Below are positions 17,043 through 24,693 of a stretch of 64,000 nt of DNA, one piece after another. Source of the stretch: RZYX01 sp036654375 (GTDB lineage: Bacteria; Bacillota; Clostridia; Oscillospirales; Acutalibacteraceae); NCBI GenBank assembly GCA_036654375.1, contig JAVVSD010000004.1, forward strand, positions 1 to 64,000, written 5' to 3'. Every line of letters starts with the position of its first letter. Positions within the stretch are counted from its first letter, which is position 1. The translations under genes and the position numbers were made by a program. A model generated the notes under the pieces. It searched no databases and was not told the DNA's origin. It saw only the letters and a list, made by a program, of their open reading frames with translations.

Positions 17043-17076
17043 ATAGCAAAAAAGGGACAATAAAAATTGTCCCTTT
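17043..17076 (-). terminator. Intrinsic terminator of rplS
   Basis: Stem AAAGGGACAAT/ATTGTCCCTTT (17051-17061 and 17066-17076) followed on the minus strand by TTTTTTGCTATTT, 14 bases after the rplS stop codon. Confidence 0.88.
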
Positions 17077-17089
17077 AAAAAGTTCTCAA

Positions 17090-17434
17090 TTATCTGATTT
17101 GCTCTTTAACTTTTGCTGCCTTACCAACTCTGTCGCGAAGATAATAAAGCTTACTTCTGCGAACACGACCGGCACGAACAAGCTCAACTTTTGCAACATT
17201 GGGTGAGTTAACTGGGAATACTCTTTCAACACCAACGCCGTATGATACACGACGAACTGTGAAAGTTTCAGAAACTCCGCTACCCTTACGAGCAATGATA
17301 GTTCCCTCAAAAATCTGTATTCTTTCTCTTTCGCCTTCACGAATCTTAACATGAACCTTTACAGTGTCACCGATTCTGATTTGTGGCTTGTCTTCTCTTA
17401 TCTGTCCCTCTGTTATAACCTTGAGTGCATCCAT
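17090..17434 (-). CDS. rplS: Large-subunit ribosomal protein L19
   Basis: A 114-residue ribosomal protein at the 30S-50S interface. Recognised from IRIGDTVKVHVKIREGERERIQIFEGTVI-like sequence and the basic C-terminal RAGRVRRSKLYYLRDRVGKAAKV region. The start is the ATG at 17434, placed after AAGGAGG; the reading frame remains open upstream, but that part is leader. The gene has its own promoter and terminator, so it is monocistronic here, with a leader of about 120 bases. Confidence 0.97.
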   Translation of the reverse strand: MDALKVITEGQIREDKPQIRIGDTVKVHVKIREGERERIQIFEGTIIARKGSGVSETFTVRRVSYGVGVERVFPVNSPNVAKVELVRAGRVRRSKLYYLRDRVGKAAKVKEQIR

Positions 17435-17592
17435 TGAAAAATCCTCCTTTAAATTCAGAACGTTCATAACACTAATGTGGCAGAGGACCGTCCGCTTCAA
17501 TACTAAGCTCTTGCTTGGCACTAAACCCCAAAACCATAATGGCTTGGAAACAAATGCTTTAGTATAATATCACACTTTGACCTTTATTGCAA
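17435..17592 (-). promoter_or_regulatory. rplS promoter and 5' leader
   Basis: Promoter with -35 TTGCAA (17587-17592) and -10 TATTAT (17564-17569), spacer 17, on the minus strand. The 5' leader of about 120 bases is unusually long for a single ribosomal protein gene. L19 leaders with autoregulatory structures are known in some bacteria, but I could not match this one to such a structure by eye, so regulation is only suspected. Confidence 0.5.
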
Positions 17593-17598
17593 GTAGTT

Positions 17599-18270
17599 TT
17601 ATAAGAACAATTCTCCACTTTGGGTTTGCAAATTTTTTCTTGTTATGTTTATTAGCTGTGGTTTTATACCTATCTCTCTTAAAAGTGCCTCTACTATCAA
17701 TGACGGATTTATATTTACACTGTTTCCAGCAGAGATTACCGCCGTTATTTTTATGCCACTATCCTGCTCATTTACTTCAAAGCTTTTTATATACTCAATA
17801 AGATTAATTTGTTTTAATACCTTTTGCCTGCCTTTTTTGCCAAGCTTTTCAACAACAAGCTCTGCTCCACCAAGAAGAGCCTGCGTGCTAAAAAAGAAGT
17901 TTTTCACTTCATCTGCCTTTAACTCAATCTCGATATCATATTCAGCAAGCTCAATTTCTTTTGCATCCATCTTTGCTTCTTCAACTGAATAGATTTTTAT
18001 TCCATCTGGCATTGACTGTGACAAGCGTTCTCTTATCTCTTCATTTGACATTTCACTTTCTATCTTTATATCCATTGCCTCACACAGGCTCTGCGTTCCC
18101 AATGAAAGCGGAAGTGCAAAAGTTAAATACGGACGGGGATTAAAGCCCTCTGTATACCACATTGGAATTTCTGCCCGCTTCATTGCTCTCGACATATAAC
18201 GCATCAAATCCAGATGCGATATGTACTTTGTCTGCCCTGTTTTTTCAAAGCGTATTCTAACCAATCGCAT
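17599..18270 (-). CDS. DUF2344 (TIGR03936) radical-SAM-linked protein
   Basis: 223 residues beginning VRIRFEKTGQTKYISHLDLMR, the hallmark of the DUF2344 family, with GFNPRPYLTFALPLSLG near residue 45. In other bacteria this domain is found fused to, or next to, the TIGR03960 radical SAM protein, as here: the gene overlaps its upstream partner by 14 bases. The molecular function is not known; the pair often lies near ribosomal protein or RNase E/G genes. The start follows GGGGGTAAATGCC. Confidence 0.92.
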   Translation of the reverse strand: MRLVRIRFEKTGQTKYISHLDLMRYMSRAMKRAEIPMWYTEGFNPRPYLTFALPLSLGTQSLCEAMDIKIESEMSNEEIRERLSQSMPDGIKIYSVEEAKMDAKEIELAEYDIEIELKADEVKNFFFSTQALLGGAELVVEKLGKKGRQKVLKQINLIEYIKSFEVNEQDSGIKITAVISAGNSVNINPSLIVEALLREIGIKPQLINITRKNLQTQSGELFL

Positions 18271-20101
18271 GGCATTTACCCCCGTTTAACCTGTTTGTTC
18301 CACAGCCTGAGCATTTTTGTCTGCAGTTCGGAGTTGTTTCTGCTATATGTGATTTTTGATTTTCTCTTATTAAAAAATTCTTATCAATTCCATAGTCCAT
18401 ATGGTCCCAAGGAAGAACTTCGTCAAATTCTCTTTTACGATTTGCATAAAATGCAGGAGCAATTTTGCACTCCTCAAACGCCTCCATCCACAAGTCAAAG
18501 CGAAATTGGTCATCCCAACCATCAAACTTGCACCCTTTTTGCCATGCAAGGTAAAGTACTTTACAAAGCTTTCTATCGCCTCTGGCAAATACTCCTTCAA
18601 GCAAACTTGTGTTCACTTCGTGCCAGCTAAGGTTTATCTTCCTTGTGGAAACTGACTTCTGAAGATGGTGCTGTTTTTCATGAAGCTGGTCTGATGTATC
18701 CTGTGGTTCCCACTGAAAAGGTGTAAAAGGCTTTGGAACAAAAGATGATGCACTTACACTTACTGTTACTCCCTTGCCCTTTGGCTTGTTTGGATTTTTA
18801 TAGTATTCATCTACTACTTTTTGTGCAAGCTCTGCAATACCTCCAACATCTTCAAGCGTTTCTGTTGGGAGTCCAAGCATAAAATAAAGCTTAACTCCTG
18901 TCCATCCACCCTCAAATGCTTTTTTGCAAGTTTTTAGCACTTCTTCCTCTGTAACATTCTTATTTATAGAGTCACGAAGCCTTTGTGTGCCTGCTTCTGG
19001 TGCAAAAGTTAGCCCGCTCCTTCTTATCAGCTTTAGCTTTTCAACAAGCTCGTCCGAAAAATTATCCACACGCAATGATGGAAGGGAAACATTGATTTTC
19101 TCGTCCTGCGTCCAGTCAAGCATATCGTTTAGCAATTTTGTAAGCTGTGTATAGTCACTTGTGCTGAGTGAGCAGAGAGAAATCTCGTCGTATCCACTGG
19201 TCTTGCACAATGTCCTACACTGGTCATTTGCTGTATTTGCCTGTTTTTCTCTGATTGGTCTGTATAAAAATCCTGCTTGGCAAAATCTACAGCCCCTTAT
19301 ACAGCCCCTAAAAATCTCCTCTACCACCCTGTCATGTACCGTTTCAATGAATGGCACAACAAAGTGTGTGGGGTAAAAAGCTTTATCTAAATCCTTAATT
19401 ATTCTCTTTTTTACTTTTTCGGGTGCATTTCCACTTGCAATAACTTTGCACACTGTTCCGTCATCATTATAGCTAACCTCATAAAGTGATGGAACATATA
19501 CTCCCTCTATTTTACAAGCTTCGTTTAAAAACTCTTGCTTTGTACTTCCCTTTTCCTTATGCTCTTTAAGCAAATCAAGAAGGTCGTTTGTTACTTCCTC
19601 ACCCTCGCCCGGCAAAAACAAATCTATAAAATCTGCAAGTGGCTCTGGATTGCAAACACAAGGTCCACCTGCAATCACAATTGGTGTAAGGCTTGTCCTG
19701 TCCTTTGACAAGACAGGAAGGTTTGCCAAATCAATCATATTGAGAACATTGGTGTAGCTCAGCTCATATTGCATTGTAAATCCGATAATATCAAACTCTG
19801 CAAGCCCATCGCCACTTTCTAAAGCAAATAGTGGTACATTGTTTTTTCTCATTTGCTCTTCCATATCTATCCACGGTGTAAAAACACGCTCACACCACGC
19901 ATCTTCACGCTGATTTACAAGTGAATACAATATCTTCATTCCCAGATGCGACATACCTATTTCATATGTGTCTGGAAAACAAAACGCATAGCGAAGCTTT
20001 ACCGTGTTTTTATCTTTTATAACACAGTTTAATTCTCCACCTGTATATCTTGCTGGTTTTTGCACCATTGGCAATATCTTTTCAACTTGTTTGTTAAGCA
20101 T
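18257..20101 (-). CDS. TIGR03960-family radical SAM protein with N-terminal B12-binding-like domain
   Basis: 614 residues. An N-terminal cobalamin-binding-like alpha/beta region (to about 190) has AFCFPDTYEIGMSHLG and IVIAGGPCVCNPEPLADF. The radical SAM core follows, with the cluster motif RGCIRGCRFCQAG (CxxxCxxC) near residue 265, then LPSLRVDNFSDE and FAPEAGTQRLRD. It would bind a [4Fe-4S] cluster and SAM; the reaction is not established for the family. Near the C terminus a cluster CRQKCSGCG may bind another metal. Translated with the DUF2344 gene downstream (14-base overlap), which supports a functional pair. Confidence 0.92.
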   Translation of the reverse strand: MLNKQVEKILPMVQKPARYTGGELNCVIKDKNTVKLRYAFCFPDTYEIGMSHLGMKILYSLVNQREDAWCERVFTPWIDMEEQMRKNNVPLFALESGDGLAEFDIIGFTMQYELSYTNVLNMIDLANLPVLSKDRTSLTPIVIAGGPCVCNPEPLADFIDLFLPGEGEEVTNDLLDLLKEHKEKGSTKQEFLNEACKIEGVYVPSLYEVSYNDDGTVCKVIASGNAPEKVKKRIIKDLDKAFYPTHFVVPFIETVHDRVVEEIFRGCIRGCRFCQAGFLYRPIREKQANTANDQCRTLCKTSGYDEISLCSLSTSDYTQLTKLLNDMLDWTQDEKINVSLPSLRVDNFSDELVEKLKLIRRSGLTFAPEAGTQRLRDSINKNVTEEEVLKTCKKAFEGGWTGVKLYFMLGLPTETLEDVGGIAELAQKVVDEYYKNPNKPKGKGVTVSVSASSFVPKPFTPFQWEPQDTSDQLHEKQHHLQKSVSTRKINLSWHEVNTSLLEGVFARGDRKLCKVLYLAWQKGCKFDGWDDQFRFDLWMEAFEECKIAPAFYANRKREFDEVLPWDHMDYGIDKNFLIRENQKSHIAETTPNCRQKCSGCGTNRLNGGKCHAIG

Positions 20102-20160
20102 ATAAATCTCCTGTTTTTCCTTTAAACTGCCTAATAGAATATCATATTATTTATCCAAAG

Positions 20161-20679
20161 TCAAAATAACAGACGCACTATCCACGACGAAACAATAAAG
20201 CTTGTTAAGTCCGCACTTAATGCACTTGGCACTGTGTGGCGTGTCTTTTTTATATCTACCGCTCCATAGTACAGCGTAATGGCATAAAAGGTTGTTTCTG
20301 TTGAACCCATTATTATTGATGCCACTCTTTCTATATAATTATCAACTCCATATTCGTTTAACATTGTTTCATACATACTAAGTGCTCCGCTTCCCGATAT
20401 TGGGCTTAAAATGGCAAGCGGAACAACTGCATCTGGAATTCCCGTTAAATGCGAAATAGGGCTGAAAACCCATGAAAGTATTGTAAGCGCTCCAGATGCA
20501 TTGAGCATTGTCACTGCAAGGATAAGCCCAATAAGAGATGGCATTATTGTCACCAGTGTTTTTGCACCTTCCTTTGCACCTTCAACAAAGCATTCAAAAA
20601 CATTGACACCCTGAAACAGCCCAAAAACTATTATAGAAAAAATCATTATTGGCAAAATCCATGAGCCGATAACATTCAT
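20161..20679 (-). CDS. spmB: Spore maturation protein B
   Basis: A 172-residue membrane protein of the nucleoside-recognition/Gate domain group with about four to five hydrophobic segments. In Bacillus, SpmA and SpmB are needed for spore core dehydration and heat resistance. It starts at 20679 in a four-base ATGA overlap with spmA, preceded by AAGGAG; the longer open frame upstream is not used. The spmA-spmB order is as in Bacillus. Its presence suggests a spore-forming lineage, though spm genes also occur in some non-sporulating Firmicutes. Confidence 0.93.
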   Translation of the reverse strand: MNVIGSWILPIMIFSIIVFGLFQGVNVFECFVEGAKEGAKTLVTIMPSLIGLILAVTMLNASGALTILSWVFSPISHLTGIPDAVVPLAILSPISGSGALSMYETMLNEYGVDNYIERVASIIMGSTETTFYAITLYYGAVDIKKTRHTVPSALSADLTSFIVSSWIVRLLF

Positions 20680-21257
20680 AGTTTTTTTCTCCTTCCAAGC
20701 AACCATACCATCGTCATTCCAACGGTTAATGCAACCGCTGAGCTAACCCATGATGCAACCATAATGTCCATTGGTACCGCTGCTCCATGTTGTTGACGAA
20801 ACATTGCCACAGTTGTTGGGATAAGTCTCATAGATGCAGAGTTCAGTACAACTAACTTAACCATATCATTTGTTGGCACGCCTTTTTGCAGGTTTTGTGC
20901 ATTCATTCTCTTCATTGCCTCAATTCCAAAAGGTGTTGCCGCATTACCAAGTCCAAGAAGATTTGCTGTCATGTTCATTGAAAGTGCTTGTGCTGTCGGC
21001 GATTTTATATCCATTTTTGGAAAGAATAGTTTTATTAGCGGAGAAAGCACTTTGCACAACACATTGGTTAGCCCAGACCTCTCTGCAATCTTCATAAGTC
21101 CGCCCCAAACGCACATTATTCCCAATAGTCTGAGGCACAGATTGATTGAATCTGTGCCTCCCTTCATTATGGAATCAGACAGCTCCTGCATATTGCCTTG
21201 CGTTATTGCCGAAAAAAAAGCAAGAACTATCATTCCTGCCCATATATAGTTCATCAT
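20676..21257 (-). CDS. spmA: Spore maturation protein A
   Basis: 193 residues, several membrane segments, with the family stretches LCLRLLGIMCVWGGLMKIAE, NMTANLLGLGNAATPFG and LNSASMRLIPTTVAMFR. Partner of SpmB; the two overlap by four bases and must act together. The start follows GAGGTGG; two consecutive ATG codons are possible starts. Divergent from abrB with about 145 bases between the two starts. Confidence 0.93.
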   Translation of the reverse strand: MMNYIWAGMIVLAFFSAITQGNMQELSDSIMKGGTDSINLCLRLLGIMCVWGGLMKIAERSGLTNVLCKVLSPLIKLFFPKMDIKSPTAQALSMNMTANLLGLGNAATPFGIEAMKRMNAQNLQKGVPTNDMVKLVVLNSASMRLIPTTVAMFRQQHGAAVPMDIMVASWVSSAVALTVGMTMVWLLGRRKKL

Positions 21258-21324
21258 ATTACCACCTCTTAAAATATATTGTGTTAAGGTGAAAAATATG
21301 TTCGACTTTTTCTTCCAAAATTCA

Positions 21325-21353
21325 TTGACTTTTTTGGCATTTTATGGTATATT
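21325..21353 (+). promoter_or_regulatory. Predicted strong sigma-A promoter of abrB
   Basis: -35 TTGACT (21325-21330) and -10 TATATT (21348-21353) with a 17-base spacer, 50 bases upstream of the abrB start. Confidence 0.65.
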
Positions 21354-21403
21354 GTTGTTGCAGGAAGAAATTTCGTGCAATTTATCGAAACGGAGTGTGG
21401 GTT

Positions 21404-21655
21404 ATGAAATCAGCGGGCATCGTGAGACCCATCGACGAAGCTGGTCGTTTGGTTCTCCCTAAAGAGCTTCGCAAAGCTTTCAATCTTATCGAAAGTGAAA
21501 GCTCAGTTGAAATTTTTACCGATGGCGACAAAATCGTTCTTAGAAAGTACGCACCTGCGTGTATTTTCTGCGATTCACTCGATGACATTATTGAGTTTAA
21601 GGGGCTTAAAGTTTGTAAGTCATGTATAGAGAAAATCAATATTGTTGCCCAATAA
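21404..21655 (+). CDS. abrB: AbrB-type transition-state regulator
   Basis: An 83-residue DNA-binding protein with the swapped-hairpin AbrB fold (MKSAGIVRPIDEAGRLVLPK, residues 1-20) and a C-terminal cysteine ribbon CIFCDSLD...CKSCIEK typical of clostridial AbrB. In Bacillus and Clostridium, AbrB represses stationary-phase and sporulation genes. The ATG at 21404 was chosen because it gives the exact conserved N terminus and follows GGAGTGTGGGTT; upstream in-frame codons are leader. Monocistronic, with its own promoter and terminator, next to spmAB. SpoVT-like function is less likely given the short C-terminal part. Confidence 0.9.
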   Translation: MKSAGIVRPIDEAGRLVLPKELRKAFNLIESESSVEIFTDGDKIVLRKYAPACIFCDSLDDIIEFKGLKVCKSCIEKINIVAQ

Positions 21656-21664
21656 ATTTCAACC

Positions 21665-21693
21665 AAAAGGTCGCCAGTGAGGCGGCTTTTTTT
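21665..21693 (+). terminator. Intrinsic terminator of abrB
   Basis: Stem of GTCGCC with GGCGGC (one G-U pair) extended by A-T pairs, loop AGTGA, then a run of seven T (21687-21693), 10 bases after the abrB stop. Confidence 0.85.
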
Positions 21694-21755
21694 GTGTCCT
21701 AAATTTAATAGTAATATATCAAACCAACATTTTCCAACAAAATTTTATAATCACT

Positions 21756-21783
21756 ATAAAAAAGCCCTCCGAAACCGGAGGGC
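21756..21783 (-). terminator. Intrinsic terminator after the membrane protein gene at 21791
   Basis: Perfect 8-bp stem GCCCTCCG/CGGAGGGC (21764-21771 and 21776-21783) followed on the minus strand by TTTTTTAT. It ends the proB-proA-membrane protein transcript. Confidence 0.9.
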
Positions 21784-21790
21784 ATCTTTG

Positions 21791-22462
21791 TTATTTTATC
21801 TTTTCCGGGGCATCTGTTGCCTGAATTGCACTGACAAAATATGAATCACCCTTTGTTCTGAGTGTTATCTTAACATATTTGCTGGGGTCAGGCTCAATCA
21901 TTTTACCATGTTCATCCTGCTTCCATTCTGAACCTGAAATATATCCGACTGTCAGAACAATCGTACTACTTTTCTTTTCAATATCAAGCACCTTTGGCGT
22001 ATATGTGTTTTCCATTCCGAAAATTGGTATTTTGTAGCCTTGAAGTGCTTTATCATATTCAAACTGATATTCACTTCCGTCAACTGTCTGATGGACTGGC
22101 TTTACATCTGTTCCAAATAATTTTACAAACTGCTCTTCAACATCCTTTTGCGGAATTATCAATTTATCTTCAACATACTCGTACTTGTCTGTTTCAACAT
22201 TCTTTTTTAAGAGTGACCAGATTGTTGAATCAAGAAGCTGTCCCATATTTGCCTGTGTAGTATCGTCAAATGTGTCGGGATCATTCATAACTATGGGCAT
22301 CAGAAACTTTTCGTAGTTCTGCTTTTTCTGGCTATTATCTGAAATATTCTGAACTCCCCTCACTCCAAGCAAAATGAGAAAAACTATTCCAATAACCGCC
22401 AGCAAAACTATTACAAGGCCAAGCGGAAATGCCCATTTATTTTTCTTTGCTAAACTCTGCAT
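21791..22462 (-). CDS. Hypothetical single-pass membrane protein
   Basis: 223 residues, not recognised. A short basic N-terminal tail is followed by one strongly hydrophobic segment (about residues 13-35), then a soluble, probably extracytoplasmic domain of about 185 residues with no cysteines. The domain includes VGYISGSEWKQDEHG and ends in an all-beta-looking stretch. It lies 13 bases after proA behind a GGGAGG site and ends at a strong terminator, so it is probably co-transcribed with proBA although no link to proline synthesis is evident. Confidence 0.7.
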   Translation of the reverse strand: MQSLAKKNKWAFPLGLVIVLLAVIGIVFLILLGVRGVQNISDNSQKKQNYEKFLMPIVMNDPDTFDDTTQANMGQLLDSTIWSLLKKNVETDKYEYVEDKLIIPQKDVEEQFVKLFGTDVKPVHQTVDGSEYQFEYDKALQGYKIPIFGMENTYTPKVLDIEKKSSTIVLTVGYISGSEWKQDEHGKMIEPDPSKYVKITLRTKGDSYFVSAIQATDAPEKIK

Positions 22463-22475
22463 TTGTTGCTCCTCC

Positions 22476-23717
22476 CTATCTTATCTGGCCATTGCCATAG
22501 ATTGTGTATTTTATGGTTGTAAGCTCCGGCAAGCCTAACGGCCCTCTTGTATGAAGCTTTTGAGTTGAAATTCCAATTTCCGCGCCAAAGCCAAACTCCC
22601 CACCATCTGTAAACCTTGTGGACGCATTTACATAAACTGCAGCAGCGTCAACTTCGTTTAAAAATTTTTGTGAAGCTTCATAGCTATCTGTCACAATACA
22701 TTCACTGTGACCCGAGCCGTATTTCGCAATGTGGTCAATAGCCTCATCAATACTGCCAACTACCTTACATGAAATAATATAGTCAAGATATTCCTTCGCC
22801 CAATCCTCTTCCGTCGCAGCTACAGCATTGGGAAGAATTTCGCAGGTTATTTCATCTCCCTTTATAAGCACTGACCTCTCACGAAGCTTTTCATTAATTG
22901 CTATTAGTGCCATTTCTGCAATATCCTTGTGTACAAGAATGCTTTCACAGGCATTGCAAACAGATGGACGAGATGTCTTGGCATTAAAAATTATATTCGC
23001 TGCCATATCAATATCTGCGTCTTTATCGACATAAGTGTGACAATTCCCAACTCCAGTTTCAATAACAGGCACTGTTGAATTTTCAACAACTGTTTTAATA
23101 AGCCCTGCTCCACCTCTTGGAATAAGTACATCAACATATTTATTAAGTTTCATAAGCTCATTTGCTGTTTCCCTGCTTGTATCGCTAACAAGCTGAATAC
23201 AATCCTGTGGCAAATCTGTTGTTAACAGTGCATCTCGCATGGTTTTTGCAATTATTTTGTTTGAATTAATTGCCTCCTTGCCACCTCGAAGTATAACTGC
23301 ATTCCCAGACTTAAGGCAAAGTGCCGCAGCATCTGCCGTTACATTTGGACGAGCCTCATATATGACTGCAATAACTCCAAGTGGGACACTGATTTTGACA
23401 ATTTTCATTCCGCACCCATTAACTGTGCCACCAAGAGTTTTTCCAATAGGATCAGGCAGAGCAATAATATCCTCCACACTGCTTGCGATTCCATCTATCC
23501 TTTTTTGGTCAAGTGCAAGTCTGTCAAGAATTGAATCGCTTAGTCCTGACCGCTTTCCGCTTTCAAGGTCTTTTTTATTTTCCTCAATTATTGTCTTTGA
23601 GTTATCCCTTAATGCCTGTGCAATTGCCTTTAATGCGTTGTTTTTTTGGCTTGTTTTGGCTGTTGCAAGCACTCTTTTGGCAGAGATTGCCTGCTGACCC
23701 ATCTCTTGTAAAGTCAA
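22476..23717 (-). CDS. proA: Gamma-glutamyl phosphate reductase
   Basis: Second enzyme of proline synthesis: reduces gamma-glutamyl phosphate to glutamate semialdehyde with NADPH. An aldehyde-dehydrogenase-fold protein of 413 residues. The catalytic Cys is in SVCNACESILV (near residue 255), and VIYEARPNVTADAAALCLKS is a family hallmark. It starts at a TTG (23717) nine bases after AAGGGGG; an ATG five codons further in is an alternative. It is six bases from proB, forming proB-proA. Confidence 0.96.
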   Translation of the reverse strand: MTLQEMGQQAISAKRVLATAKTSQKNNALKAIAQALRDNSKTIIEENKKDLESGKRSGLSDSILDRLALDQKRIDGIASSVEDIIALPDPIGKTLGGTVNGCGMKIVKISVPLGVIAVIYEARPNVTADAAALCLKSGNAVILRGGKEAINSNKIIAKTMRDALLTTDLPQDCIQLVSDTSRETANELMKLNKYVDVLIPRGGAGLIKTVVENSTVPVIETGVGNCHTYVDKDADIDMAANIIFNAKTSRPSVCNACESILVHKDIAEMALIAINEKLRERSVLIKGDEITCEILPNAVAATEEDWAKEYLDYIISCKVVGSIDEAIDHIAKYGSGHSECIVTDSYEASQKFLNEVDAAAVYVNASTRFTDGGEFGFGAEIGISTQKLHTRGPLGLPELTTIKYTIYGNGQIR

Positions 23718-23723
23718 TATACT

Positions 23724-24512
23724 TTACCCCCTTGCTTTGAAAAGTGTGCCTATTGGTCTTCCTTCCAGTACTTTATATATGTTTTGCGGAGATTTTCCGT
23801 TCATTACTATTGTGTCTATCCCTGCCCTTGTTGCAATTTCGGCAGCGTGTAGCTTTGTTACCATTCCGCCTGTGCCACGAGTTGTGCCACTTCCACCTGC
23901 ACATTTTATAACCTCATCATCAATATTTTCAACGATAGGAATAAGCCTTGCATTTTTATTAACGCTTGGATCTCTGTCAAAAAGACCGTCCGCATCCGTA
24001 AGTATTATCAGCATATCTGCCCCAATTAGCTTTGCAACAATAGCTGAAAGTGTATCGTTATCTCCATATACTATTTCATCGACAGCCACACTGTCGTTTT
24101 CATTAACTATTGGAACTGCACCATATTCAAAAAGCTTTTCAAAGGTGTTTGTGAGATTTTCACGCCTTCCAAGGTCATCAACATCTCCCTTGGTGATAAG
24201 TAGCTGTCCGATAGTATGCCCGTATTCGCTAAAAAATTTATCATACATGAACATTAGCTCGCATTGACCAACCGTTGCAGCAGCCTGCCTACCCTGTGTG
24301 TCTGTTGGCCTCTTTTTAAGCCCCAGCTTCCCAACACCAACACCGATTGCCCCTGAGGTTACAAGTGCTACCTCAATGCCAGAATTAACAAGGTCAGATA
24401 AAACACTTGCAAGCTTTGCCACTCTGTGAATGTTCATTTTACCAGTTTCATATGTCAGAGTTGATGTGCCGACCTTGACGACAATTCTTTTAAATTCCTT
24501 TGAAACCGCCAT
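23724..24512 (-). CDS. proB: Glutamate 5-kinase, short form without PUA domain
   Basis: First enzyme of proline synthesis: phosphorylates glutamate. About 262 residues of amino-acid-kinase fold with RIVVKVGTSTLTYETGK at the N terminus, PIVNENDSVAVDE and the nucleotide-binding ILTDADGLFDRDPS. The C-terminal PUA domain found in E. coli and Bacillus ProB is absent, a form that also occurs in other Clostridia. The ATG at 24512 follows GGGGA. The transcript has its own promoter (24611-24639) and a leader hairpin. Confidence 0.95.
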   Translation of the reverse strand: MAVSKEFKRIVVKVGTSTLTYETGKMNIHRVAKLASVLSDLVNSGIEVALVTSGAIGVGVGKLGLKKRPTDTQGRQAAATVGQCELMFMYDKFFSEYGHTIGQLLITKGDVDDLGRRENLTNTFEKLFEYGAVPIVNENDSVAVDEIVYGDNDTLSAIVAKLIGADMLIILTDADGLFDRDPSVNKNARLIPIVENIDDEVIKCAGGSGTTRGTGGMVTKLHAAEIATRAGIDTIVMNGKSPQNIYKVLEGRPIGTLFKARG

Positions 24513-24553
24513 CAAAATAATCCCCTTTTTAAAATAAGAAATAGGTTGCTTTA

Positions 24554-24581
24554 CAACAATTAAAAAACGAATTAATTGTTG
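24554..24581 (-). promoter_or_regulatory. Leader hairpin upstream of proB
   Basis: A 10-bp inverted repeat CAACAATTAA/TTAATTGTTG (24554-24563 and 24572-24581) lies in the roughly 90-base leader between the proB promoter and start. No T run follows it on the minus strand, so it is not a classical terminator. No T-box features were seen. Role unknown. Confidence 0.4.
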
Positions 24582-24610
24582 CCATAACAGCCAAGATTAC
24601 AATTACAATC

Positions 24611-24639
24611 ATTATACCACATCGCATATTACCATACAA
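24611..24639 (-). promoter_or_regulatory. Predicted sigma-A promoter of proBA
   Basis: Minus-strand -35 TTGTAT (24634-24639) and -10 TATAAT (24611-24616), spacer 17, immediately after the pnp terminator. Confidence 0.65.
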
Positions 24640-24676
24640 TAAAAAAATACAGGGAATGCACGATTGCACTCCCTGT
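24640..24676 (-). terminator. Intrinsic terminator of pnp
   Basis: 12-bp stem ACAGGGAATGCA/TGCACTCCCTGT (one mismatch-type pair, 24649-24660 and 24665-24676) followed on the minus strand by ATTTTTTTATT, 17 bases after the pnp stop. Confidence 0.9.
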
Positions 24677-24693
24677 AATAGTTGAATTTTAGA

